64,000 nt of DNA from Flavobacterium sp. KACC 22763 (GTDB taxonomy: Bacteria > Bacteroidota > Bacteroidia > Flavobacteriales > Flavobacteriaceae), in NCBI RefSeq assembly GCF_028736155.1, contig NZ_CP117879.1, positions 1,364,001 to 1,428,000 of the forward strand. Reading direction: 5' to 3'. Shown here piece by piece: positions 24,362 to 31,831 of the stretch. Both the position numbers and the translations under genes were made by a program. Position 1 is the stretch's first letter; each line of letters starts with the position of its first letter. Below the pieces are notes generated by a model, which saw nothing but the letters and a program-made list of their open reading frames with translations, was not told where the DNA came from and did no database searches.

Positions 24362-25386
24362 TTTTCCCAATTCTTTGAAGCATTGTACCAAAGTTTTCCA
24401 TTTTTTACTTCAAGTGGGCAATCTATATTATTAGTATATAATGCTCCTGTTCCTAAACCTTGTGGCATATCTGAATGCAACGTAAATGTCCATTGTGCAA
24501 TGGCATTCAGCCCGATATTGCTCTCCAATGCCGAAGTAATCCACCAGCCAATATTATACTTTTCTGCTAGCGTAATCCATTCTTGAGTGCCACGAAAACC
24601 ACCAACAAAACTTGGCTTTAAAATGATGTATTGAGGTTTAATTTCTTGAAGTAATTTTTCTTTTTCTTCTAATGAAAACACGCCAATAAGCTCTTCATCT
24701 AAAGCTATTGGAAATGGTGTTTGTTTGCACAATTCAGCCATTTCAGCAATTTGTCCTTTTTTAATGGGTTGTTCAATGCTATGAAGCTGAAATTGTTTTA
24801 ATTGATTCAATTTACCTAAAGCTTCTATTGAAGAAAAAGCTCCATTAGCATCTACTCTAATTTCTATTTCTTCTGGAGAAAAATGGCTTCTGATGAATTG
24901 CAATAATTCTAACTCTTTATCAAAATCAATAGCCCCGATTTTGAGTTTTATACAGCTAAAACCATCAGCTAATTTTTCTTCAATCTGCTGTTTCATAAAA
25001 GCAGATTCGCCCATCCAAACTAATCCGTTTATAACAATTGAGCTTGTATTATTGGTAAAATCGGATGGAAATAAAAGATATGGATTTTCACTTTTAAGAG
25101 ATAAAAAAGCCATTTCTATTCCGAATTGTATAGAAGGAAATTCTAATAAAGCATTCCAAAGTACTGTTTCACCTAAGTGAATATTGTCGCAAGCCCATTT
25201 TAATTTTTCTTCGTAATCTTCACGATCATCTGCGCTCAAACCACGCAGTATGCCACACTCTCCTATTCCTTTTTTGCCGTTTTCTTCTAAGATTATAAAC
25301 CAAGTTTCTTTCTCGGTCATAATTCCACGAGAAGTTCCAGAAGGACGTTTAAATTCTAATAAATATTTTTGATAAGATGCGTTCAT
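24343..25386 (-). CDS. menC: o-Succinylbenzoate synthase
   Basis: The 347-residue enolase-superfamily enzyme dehydrates SHCHC to o-succinylbenzoate in menaquinone synthesis. The KxK acid-base pair is K147/K149 in IKLKIG. The metal ligands are D179 (VDANG), E205 (EQP) and D230 (ALDE), and the second base is K257 (LKPSF). All expected catalytic residues are present. The last residues (EKFKETE) are encoded inside a palindromic repeat arm. Genes menA, menB and menD follow on the same strand further along but are interrupted by other genes. Confidence 0.92.
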   Translation of the reverse strand: MNASYQKYLLEFKRPSGTSRGIMTEKETWFIILEENGKKGIGECGILRGLSADDREDYEEKLKWACDNIHLGETVLWNALLEFPSIQFGIEMAFLSLKSENPYLLFPSDFTNNTSSIVINGLVWMGESAFMKQQIEEKLADGFSCIKLKIGAIDFDKELELLQFIRSHFSPEEIEIRVDANGAFSSIEALGKLNQLKQFQLHSIEQPIKKGQIAEMAELCKQTPFPIALDEELIGVFSLEEKEKLLQEIKPQYIILKPSFVGGFRGTQEWITLAEKYNIGWWITSALESNIGLNAIAQWTFTLHSDMPQGLGTGALYTNNIDCPLEVKNGKLWYNASKNWEKFKETE

Positions 25387-25394
25387 TTTTTTTT

Positions 25395-25533
25395 AAGATT
25401 CTAAGATGCTAAGTTACTGAGATGCTAAGTTGATAAGTTTGCTGGGGTGCCGAGTTAAAAAAGATGCTTTAAAAAGCATCTTACATCTAAGCAACTTAGT
25501 ATCTCAGCATCTTAGTATCTCAGTAACTTAGTT
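25395..25533. repeat. CTTAGTATCTCAG-family repeat array between menC and a TPR gene
   Basis: Repeated units such as CTAAGATGCTAAGTTACTGAG on the left match inverted units such as CTCAGTAACTTAG on the right. They surround an inner hairpin AAGATGCTTT (25461-25470) with AAAGCATCTT (25473-25482). Related units occur near 31245, 44283 and 61140-61304. Confidence 0.8.
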
Positions 25534-26766
25534 ATATAATTTTAAGATTTTCTCGAAGTCTTTTGAAGGCAAGCCTGCTTTTTCAAAAGCCTGAAAATCA
25601 AGTTTTGTTTTTGCAATCCAGCTTAAACTGTCTGTTACGTTTTGAGTCTGATATTTTTTGTAAATCGCTTTTGCGGCACTGTAATCGTCGCTTACTAAGT
25701 AAGTATGCGCTAAGTTTAATTTTACTAATAATTCTGTATCATCCAGCTTTTCACCTTCTTGAAGCACTTTTAATGCTTTTGCATATTGTTTGGTCAAAAT
25801 ATAGCAGTATCCTAACGAACCGTAATCTAAAGCAGTTGCTTTACCTTCATTTACAATTGTATTTAATTTCGGAATTGCTTCGTTATACTTTTGGGCTTTG
25901 ATTAAAGATGCCACTTGTGTTCTTAAATCGTTGAATACATTCTTAGAAATATCAGCATCTTTGTAACAGCTGTTTCCAAAATCTTTATAGACTTTAATTT
26001 TTTCTACAGCCAACAATTTTTGAAACTCATCATAACGATATTGTTTCATAATTTTATTTAAAATACAAACACAAAAATCGTCCGAATTGGCCATTTTCTG
26101 TGCCATTGTAGACGTTTTGCACAAACTTATGATTTCGTTTTTATTGTCCTGATTCCAACCGCGGTTTAATTTTGTATCTACCCACGGCACTACTTCTAGA
26201 ACTACTTTTTGGCTTAAGATCCAATTTTTGCTTTCAAAGCCAAACCAGATTGTACTAATATTTTCCTTTAAGCAAGATGATTTATTTACAGATAAACGTT
26301 TGGCATCTTTGCTAACAGGTTCTGCTTGAGAATAGCAGGCTTTATCTATTTTACCATCTGCAACATATTTTTTCGAATTTTCATTAGAAGTAAAAATAGA
26401 ATAGGTACACTCGTCATCGCCTGAAATTTTTGACATTAAGAAAACAGCACCAGCAGAACCTTGGCTAACACCTGTTGGATCTGGAATTGCTTTTAATAAG
26501 GAAACCAAACTATTGGCCATTTCCTGATTTTTATCTAAAAGTGTGATTCTATATACAATTTCTGTAGTTCCAACTGGTAAGTCTTCTGTTGGTATAGAAA
26601 TTCTATCGCGTGCGGGAACCATAATTTCTTTGGTTGTTGCACGTTCTTTGTCCCAATAACCGTCTTTTTGTGCAAAAGCGTTATAGGAAGTTGCGATAAA
26701 TAGTAATAAAAGGATTTGTTTGAAAGTTGTATTTTGTGATGATGCTTTAAGTGCCACAGATTTCAC
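25528..26766 (-). CDS. Secreted tetratricopeptide-repeat protein
   Basis: The 412-residue protein has an N-terminal signal-like segment (ILLLLFIATSYNAFAQ) and a C-terminal run of TPR-like helices (about 290-400, with ALDYGSLGYCYILTKQYAKALKVLQ). The central part has six or more cysteines and no family that I recognise. The only in-frame start codons are GTGs at 26766 and 26757, and both lie inside a half copy of the GCCACAGATT repeat. No ATG precedes the signal peptide. The repeat has therefore either supplied the start or displaced the original one. A role in envelope protein interactions is likely from the TPRs. Confidence 0.75.
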   Translation of the reverse strand: MKSVALKASSQNTTFKQILLLLFIATSYNAFAQKDGYWDKERATTKEIMVPARDRISIPTEDLPVGTTEIVYRITLLDKNQEMANSLVSLLKAIPDPTGVSQGSAGAVFLMSKISGDDECTYSIFTSNENSKKYVADGKIDKACYSQAEPVSKDAKRLSVNKSSCLKENISTIWFGFESKNWILSQKVVLEVVPWVDTKLNRGWNQDNKNEIISLCKTSTMAQKMANSDDFCVCILNKIMKQYRYDEFQKLLAVEKIKVYKDFGNSCYKDADISKNVFNDLRTQVASLIKAQKYNEAIPKLNTIVNEGKATALDYGSLGYCYILTKQYAKALKVLQEGEKLDDTELLVKLNLAHTYLVSDDYSAAKAIYKKYQTQNVTDSLSWIAKTKLDFQAFEKAGLPSKDFEKILKLYN

Positions 26767-26846
26767 AGATTAAAATGATTTTTACTTTAAAAAACTTTAA
26801 TTCAATTAACATAGATTATGCCAAATAACTTTCTTATGGAATTGAG

Positions 26847-26932
26847 TGCCCTAGCCCCGATAGAGGCGGTATCCTTTTTAAGGCAATTTTTCTTTGCCTT
26901 AAAAAGATATAGCCGAAAGCGGGATTGGCTCC
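26847..26932. ncRNA. Candidate structured RNA or multi-stem palindromic element
   Basis: Four nested helices are visible: CCCG (26856) with CGGG (26920), GGC (26865) with GCC (26912), TATC (26870) with GATA (26906), and TTTTTAAGGCAA (26875-26886) with TTGCCTTAAAAA (26894-26905). They are separated by internal loops such as ATAGA opposite GAAAG. The flank reads TGCCCTAGCCCCG. I recall very similar elements widely dispersed in flavobacterial genomes. Whether it is an RNA or a mobile palindrome is unknown. Confidence 0.5.
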
Positions 26933-26959
26933 TTCCTTCAACTCCGCTCAGGATGACAA

Positions 26960-27637
26960 TTATAATTCGATAGAATCTCCGATTGGTAAAAGCATTAAAT
27001 CTTTTCCTTTATCGAAAAATTTACGAATTGCTTCTTCATGATCGATTTCGATATAACCAAAAGTATCGTAGTGATATCCCAGAACTTTGTCGCATTCCAC
27101 AAAATCTGAAGCGATAATAGCGTCTTCGACATCCATTGTGAAGTTGTTTCCGATTGGAAGAATCACCAGATCTAGTTTTGTGCGAAGCGGAATCAATTTC
27201 ATATCATAAGTCAATGCCGTATCTCCAGCGATGTAGATATTTTTATGCTCGCCTTCGATTACAAAACCTCCAGGATTTCCGCCGTAAGAACCGTCAGGAA
27301 AACTGCTTGAGTGAATTGCATTTACATATTTTACTTTACCGAAATCAAATTTCCAGCTTCCGCCGTGATTCATTGGGTGCGAATTGAATCCTTTTTTTGC
27401 ATAGTAACTTGCAATTTCTGCATTAGAAACGATAACTGCATTGGTGTTTTTAGCAATCGCTTCAACATCTAAAACATGGTCAGCGTGTGCATGCGTTAGC
27501 AGAATATAATCGGCTCTGATTGTGCTCAGGTTAATTGTAGCTGCTTGTGGGTTTCCGGTAATAAATGGATCCACAATAATGTGTTTTCCTCCTACTTCAA
27601 TTCCTAATGAAGCGTGTCCGTAGTATGTAATTTTCAT
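26960..27637 (-). CDS. UPF0173 metal-dependent hydrolase (metallo-beta-lactamase fold)
   Basis: The 225-residue protein has the metal-binding motif HAHADH (H49, H51, D53, H54) and the UPF0173 N-terminus MKITYYGHASLGIEVGGKHI. Later motif residues include H114 (AIHSSSFPDG), D139 (AGDTAL) and H201 (GYHYDTFG) by approximate count. The substrate is unknown. It lies 30 bp after the menA start and is probably co-transcribed with menA and menB, a gene neighbourhood I recall as common in flavobacteria. Confidence 0.9.
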   Translation of the reverse strand: MKITYYGHASLGIEVGGKHIIVDPFITGNPQAATINLSTIRADYILLTHAHADHVLDVEAIAKNTNAVIVSNAEIASYYAKKGFNSHPMNHGGSWKFDFGKVKYVNAIHSSSFPDGSYGGNPGGFVIEGEHKNIYIAGDTALTYDMKLIPLRTKLDLVILPIGNNFTMDVEDAIIASDFVECDKVLGYHYDTFGYIEIDHEEAIRKFFDKGKDLMLLPIGDSIEL

Positions 27638-27667
27638 TTTGTTACCTTTTTAAATTAAACATGTTAT

Positions 27668-28630
27668 TTATCTTCCTCCTAAAAAGAGATTTACAATAAT
27701 GTCTGAAATCAATGAGATCATACAAACTGTAAGCAATATAGAAAGCAAAAATGTGCTTAATGCTAGTTTTTTCAATTCTGGGTCTAATAATTTTGGATCT
27801 TGGTTTTTGTAAACCGTGATTAAATGTTTTGTCAACGGAATATAGGCCAATACAAACAAATATTGATCAAAATTATAATCGCTTAGAATGGCAAAAATAA
27901 TAACTAAAAGCATTGCGCCACCAATCAAAGCATAATGGTAAAATTTAGCTTTCTCAGCTCCCATTTGTACTACAATTGTGTTTTTACCTGCTTTTTTATC
28001 TGATTCCTGATCGCGCATATTGTTTAGGTTTAAAACTCCAACGCTCAATAATCCGATGGCAACAGCTGGAAGAATTAAAAGCGGATCTACTTCTTTTGCA
28101 TATAAAAAGTTTACTCCTAACGTGCTCACTAATCCGAAGAAAATGAAAACGAATAAATCTCCTAATCCTCTATATCCATAAGCAGAATTACCGACAGTGT
28201 ATTTAATTGCAGCCACAATAGCCGCAATCCCTAACAACAGGAAAAAGATAGAATACCCGAAATTGTCTTTTCCGAAAGCAAAATAAATTAATATGATTGC
28301 CGACAATAAAGTCAAAAATGAAGTAATAATAATAGCTTTTTTCATTGCCTGAGGTGTAATAACCCCACTCTGAATAGCACGCTGAGGACCAACACGATCT
28401 GCGTTATCGGTACCTTTTACACCGTCACCATAATCATTCGCAAAATTGGATAAAACCTGTAATCCTAACGTTGTCAATAAAGCAAAACCAAAGACTTTCC
28501 AGCTAAAAACTTCTGTTGGAGTGTTAATAGTTTCTGTTGGATTTGACAAAGCATAAATACTTCCAACTATAATTCCAGAAACTGATAAAGGTAATGTGCG
28601 CAATCTAGCGGCTTCAATCCAATGTTTCAT
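27668..28630 (-). CDS. menA: 1,4-Dihydroxy-2-naphthoate polyprenyltransferase
   Basis: The 320-residue inner-membrane UbiA-family enzyme attaches the polyprenyl tail to DHNA, making demethylmenaquinone. The prenyl-diphosphate motif is NFANDYGDGVKGTD (near residue 62) and the second motif is NMRDQESDKKAGK. About eight or nine hydrophobic segments are visible. It lies between menB (100 bp upstream, with an A/T-rich repeat between) and the UPF0173 gene, all on the minus strand. Confidence 0.93.
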   Translation of the reverse strand: MKHWIEAARLRTLPLSVSGIIVGSIYALSNPTETINTPTEVFSWKVFGFALLTTLGLQVLSNFANDYGDGVKGTDNADRVGPQRAIQSGVITPQAMKKAIIITSFLTLLSAIILIYFAFGKDNFGYSIFFLLLGIAAIVAAIKYTVGNSAYGYRGLGDLFVFIFFGLVSTLGVNFLYAKEVDPLLILPAVAIGLLSVGVLNLNNMRDQESDKKAGKNTIVVQMGAEKAKFYHYALIGGAMLLVIIFAILSDYNFDQYLFVLAYIPLTKHLITVYKNQDPKLLDPELKKLALSTFLLSILLTVCMISLISDIIVNLFLGGR

Positions 28631-28639
28631 GTTTTAATT

Positions 28640-28728
28640 TTAGATTTTAGAATATAGATTTTAGATTACATATTCTGATTGAAAATTATAGATTGAAAAT
28701 CTAAAATCTAAAATCAGAAATCTAAAAT
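28640..28728. repeat. ATCTAAAAT-type imperfect palindrome
   Basis: TTAGATTTTAGA and AGATTTTAGATT units (28640-28667) are mirrored by AATCTAAAATCTAAAATC (from 28699) before menA. It is a low-complexity inverted repeat of a kind common in Flavobacterium spacers. Confidence 0.6.
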
Positions 28729-28730
28729 TA

Positions 28731-29564
28731 TTAAGGTAACCATTTATTTTCACCAAAGTTTGGTTTTCTTTTTTCTAAGAAAGCATTTCTTCCTTCTTTA
28801 GCTTCTTCAGTCATGTAAGCTAAACGAGTTGCCTCCCCAGCAAAAACTTGTTGTCCAACCATTCCGTCGTCTGTTAAGTTCATTGCAAACTTTAGCATTT
28901 TTATAGAAGTTGGTGATTTTTGAAGGATCTCTTGAGCCCATTCGTAAGCTGTAGCTTCAAGTTCGTCGTGCGGAATTACAGCATTTACCATTCCCATTTC
29001 AAAAGCTTCCTGAGCAGAATAATTTCTACCTAAGAAAAAGATTTCACGAGCTTTTTTCTGTCCCACCATTTTTGCCAAATATGCTGATCCGTAACCGCCG
29101 TCGAAACTTGTTACGTCTGCATCAGTTTGCTTAAAAATAGCATGCTCTTTACTTGCAAGTGTCATGTCACAAACCACGTGTAAACTATGTCCGCCACCTA
29201 CAGCCCAGCCTGGAACAACAGCAATAACAACTTTTGGCATAAAACGAATTAAACGCTGCACTTCTAAAATATTCAAACGGTGCTGTCCATCATCTCCAAC
29301 ATATCCTTGATGTCCTCGAGCATTTTGATCTCCACCACTGCAAAAAGAGTAAACTCCATCTTTTGTTGAAGGTCCTTCTGCAGAAAGTAAAACAACTCCA
29401 ATTGAAGTATCTTCCTGTGCGTCGTAAAAAGCTTGGTATAATTCTGAAGTAGTTTTAGGACGGAATGCGTTTCTAACATTTGGTCTGTTAAACGCAATTC
29501 TCGCTACTCCGTTACATTTTTTATAAGTTATATCTTCAAATTCTCTGGCTGTAATCCAATCCAT
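28731..29564 (-). CDS. menB: 1,4-Dihydroxy-2-naphthoyl-CoA synthase
   Basis: The 277-residue crotonase-fold enzyme closes the second ring of naphthoquinone from o-succinylbenzoyl-CoA. Family signatures include NRPNVRNAF, the oxyanion-hole segment FCSGGDQNARG, VPGWAVGGGHSLHVVCD and the catalytic-region TDADVTSFDGGYG. The length is normal. It lies directly upstream of menA. An 811-bp gene-poor region separates it from the next gene upstream. Confidence 0.95.
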   Translation of the reverse strand: MDWITAREFEDITYKKCNGVARIAFNRPNVRNAFRPKTTSELYQAFYDAQEDTSIGVVLLSAEGPSTKDGVYSFCSGGDQNARGHQGYVGDDGQHRLNILEVQRLIRFMPKVVIAVVPGWAVGGGHSLHVVCDMTLASKEHAIFKQTDADVTSFDGGYGSAYLAKMVGQKKAREIFFLGRNYSAQEAFEMGMVNAVIPHDELEATAYEWAQEILQKSPTSIKMLKFAMNLTDDGMVGQQVFAGEATRLAYMTEEAKEGRNAFLEKRKPNFGENKWLP

Positions 29565-29815
29565 TTTGATTTTTTGTTTTAATAATTATACGGTAAAAAT
29601 AAAGCATTTTTACTATTTTACCTACTCAATCCGTCTTAAGTCTTTACTAAATTGACACGCAATGTTAACAATTGGTATTTACTTACAAAAAATAACATTT
29701 TTTAACATTAGTTTAGAAAATTAATAATTAATTTTACAACCTAGAAATCAATAAGATACAAAATATTTTAAAGATTTCAGATTGATTTTCTTTCACTGAT
29801 TTATTAACCTAAAAA

Positions 29816-29938
29816 ATGATTTTTTTGAGAAAATTTAAAAAATTTGTCGCTCATTTTTTTAGGGTTTTCACGAACAAACCTCAATTAAAAGAGCAAATGA
29901 TTTATGTGTTTGTCGAAACTTCAAAAAGAAAAAAGTAA
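29816..29938 (+). CDS. Possible 40-residue basic small protein
   Basis: The frame starts MIFLRKFKKFVAHFFRVFTN and ends VFVETSKRKK. It has 13 Lys or Arg, an amphipathic N-terminal helix and a mixed C-terminal half. No family is recognised and no TAnnTTTG promoter is visible upstream. It may be a real small membrane-active peptide, the remnant of a larger gene, or a chance ORF. A hairpin 290 bp downstream could terminate its transcript. Confidence 0.3.
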   Translation: MIFLRKFKKFVAHFFRVFTNKPQLKEQMIYVFVETSKRKK

Positions 29939-30226
29939 CACCTAAGGTTAAATGTTAGAATTGTATCTATAATTAGTATAGAAATGATAACGAAAAGAGG
30001 AAAAAGTACTAATTCACACTTTCTAAAAGTTATTTTATAAAACCAATGGATGAGCCGTGAAATTCTTTTTTTGCTTTTGAGATAGGTACATCAAATCATT
30101 TAAAAGACATACCCATCAATGGAATAATTTCTAAAATTCGTAAAGCTATTGTTCTGAGATGGACTCGAATTATTTTATTTCTGTTTTTTTTTAATTACAA
30201 TTTTTTTTAAAACTGAATAAAAAGCG

Positions 30227-30253
30227 AAAGGCTGCTTGTAATGAGCAGCCTTT
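30227..30253. terminator. Hairpin with AAAGGCTGCT stem
   Basis: AAAGGCTGCT (30227-30236) pairs perfectly with AGCAGCCTTT (30244-30253) around a 7-base loop, followed by TTTTG on the plus side and by A/T on the other. It could end the minus-strand S1-domain transcript or a plus-strand small RNA from the gene-poor region. Confidence 0.6.
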
Positions 30254-30375
30254 TGTATTACCATTATTTTGGTTTCGCAAAAATAAATTCCAAAAAATAA
30301 AAATTCCAAATTCCAATGGATTGCGTTAAATCAGTCTTGGAATTTAGAATTTAAAATATTGGGATTTTTAGGTTT

Positions 30376-31230
30376 TTATTCTTTTACCAGATAAATTCCG
30401 TCTTCTTTTATTTCGATCAGTTTTTCTTTGTACAAAGCACCAATCGCTTTCTTAAATGATTTCTTACTCATTTTCAAAACTGTTTTAATGTCTTCAGGAT
30501 GAGAATTATCATTCAATCTAAGAAAGCCTCTACTAGCTCTTAGCTCACTTAATATTTTTTCAGCATTTGGCTCTATACTCTCAAAACCTTGTGCCTGAAG
30601 CGCAACATCAATTTTATTATCGGGACGAATATTTTTGATATAACCGCGCATTCTGTCTCCGGTTCTTATTGCGTCATCGTACACTTCATCTTTATATAAA
30701 AGGCCTTTATGTTGCTCATTTATAATAACATTGATTCCCATATCTGTAATATGAGAAACAATTAAGTCAACTTCTTCACCTTTTTCAACTGTCAAATTAT
30801 CATTGCTCAAAAACTGATTAGTTTTACTCGAAGCAACTAAACGATTGGTTTGTTTGTCCATGTACAAGTAAACCAAATAGCGTTTTCCTTTTTCCATTGG
30901 GCGCGCTTGTTCTTTGAACGGAACCAAAATATCTTTCTCCATTCCCCAATCCATGAAAGCACCTACATTATTGATGTAGTTCACTCTCAAAAGAGCAAAT
31001 TCATTTAGCAAAATGTACGGAACCAAGGTCGTAGCAACTGGCCGCTGTTCGTGGTCTAAGTAAACAAAAACGATTAATTCTTCGCCAATTTCAAAAACTT
31101 TTGGCACATATTTATTTGGAAGCAAAACGTCGTGAACACCTTCTGGATCATTTTCTGGATCTCCTAAAAACAAACCAACTTTGGTATCACGTAATATAGT
31201 TAGCGTATTGTATTTTCCTATTTCTAGCAT
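30376..31230 (-). CDS. CvfB-like S1 RNA-binding protein
   Basis: The 284-residue protein has the layout of the CvfB/YitL family. Three consecutive S1-like beta-barrel segments (about residues 1-65, 70-130 and 145-210) are followed by a C-terminal winged helix (about 225-284, with DIKTVLKMSKKSFKKAIGALYKE). S. aureus CvfB influences virulence gene expression through RNA binding, and the role here is unknown. A near-ideal promoter (TTG-N17-TACCTTTG) lies upstream. Confidence 0.88.
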   Translation of the reverse strand: MLEIGKYNTLTILRDTKVGLFLGDPENDPEGVHDVLLPNKYVPKVFEIGEELIVFVYLDHEQRPVATTLVPYILLNEFALLRVNYINNVGAFMDWGMEKDILVPFKEQARPMEKGKRYLVYLYMDKQTNRLVASSKTNQFLSNDNLTVEKGEEVDLIVSHITDMGINVIINEQHKGLLYKDEVYDDAIRTGDRMRGYIKNIRPDNKIDVALQAQGFESIEPNAEKILSELRASRGFLRLNDNSHPEDIKTVLKMSKKSFKKAIGALYKEKLIEIKEDGIYLVKE

Positions 31231-31274
31231 TTTTATAAGTTTCTAAGCAGTCGAACTGCTAAGTTTCTGAGGCG

Positions 31275-31302
31275 CAAAGGTACGAAGTTTGACGCGGTAC
31301 AA
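31275..31302 (-). promoter_or_regulatory. Promoter of the S1-domain gene
   Basis: On the minus strand TTG (31300-31302), a 17-base spacer and TACCTTTG (31275-31282) fit the consensus exactly. The -7 lies inside a GCGCAAAGGTACG segment that resembles the GCAAAGG repeat fragments seen near 16920 and 35362. Confidence 0.6.
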
Positions 31303-31345
31303 AGAAATTAATTTTAACAAAACTTAAGTTGCACGCAAAAAACAG

Positions 31346-31382
31346 AAAATCCCTTTATAAACAGATGTTATAAAGGAATTTT
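31346..31382 (-). terminator. Terminator of the DUF2853 gene
   Basis: AAAATCCCTTTATAA (31346-31360) pairs with TTATAAAGGAATTTT (31368-31382) with one mismatch. On the minus strand the stem is followed by CTGTTTTTTG. Confidence 0.75.
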
Positions 31383-31403
31383 GACTCTTTTATAAATTGG
31401 AGA

Positions 31404-31745
31404 TTATTTAAAGATGTTCTCTTTTTTAAAGTGTACAGTCAGTAAATAATACACTACTGCTCTGTATTTGTGTTTATTAGATTTTCCGTATTTTTCCAAA
31501 ACAGCATCTAATCCTTTGTCTAAATCTGGACCGCTTTTTAAACCTAATTTCTTAATTAAAAAGTTATTTTTTACTGTATCTAATTCTGACTGCTGTGAAG
31601 AAGCTACCGTAGAAGCGTCGTCATTGTAAATTGACGGACCGCAAGCAATTGTAACTTTTGTCAATAAATCTGCGTCAGCTATAATACCACATTTCTCTTT
31701 TAAATCAGTTGTGTACTTTTTAATTAATTCTTCTCTCTTGCTCAT
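31404..31745 (-). CDS. DUF2853 family protein
   Basis: The 113-residue protein fits the DUF2853 family throughout. The start MSKREELIKKYTTDLKEKCG leads to a Lys-rich helical C-terminus with HKYRAVVYYLLTVHFKKE. These small all-alpha proteins have known structures but no established function. It is monocistronic, with its own consensus promoter and terminator, which suggests high or independently regulated expression. Confidence 0.88.
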   Translation of the reverse strand: MSKREELIKKYTTDLKEKCGIIADADLLTKVTIACGPSIYNDDASTVASSQQSELDTVKNNFLIKKLGLKSGPDLDKGLDAVLEKYGKSNKHKYRAVVYYLLTVHFKKENIFK

Positions 31746-31772
31746 AATTATTTAATTTGGTGAATAATAAGC

Positions 31773-31803
31773 CAAATGTATAATTATGAAAAACGCTAAA
31801 CAA
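31773..31803 (-). promoter_or_regulatory. Promoter of the DUF2853 gene
   Basis: On the minus strand TTG (31801-31803), a 20-base spacer and TACATTTG (31773-31780) match the flavobacterial consensus. The ATG follows about 22 bases after the expected transcription start. Confidence 0.65.
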
Positions 31804-31831
31804 TAATTTTAACAAATATTTTCTTTCAAAT

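Larger units (their letters stand above)
29565..30375. other. 811-bp gene-poor region
   Basis: It lies between menB and the S1-domain gene. It holds a possible 40-residue ORF (29816-29938), a strong hairpin (30227-30253), a loosely palindromic TTCCAAATTCCAA/TTGGAATTTAG repeat (about 30296-30350) and A/T-rich sequence. I find no tRNA, rRNA or larger reading frame. A small RNA between about 29940 and 30253 is possible but unproven. Confidence 0.6.

Noticed and set aside
25395..25533. Possible CRISPR array between menC and the TPR gene
   Set aside because: The repeated CTAAGATGCTAAG units are inverted and directly adjoining without unique spacers of equal length, and no cas genes are near. It is a dispersed palindrome.
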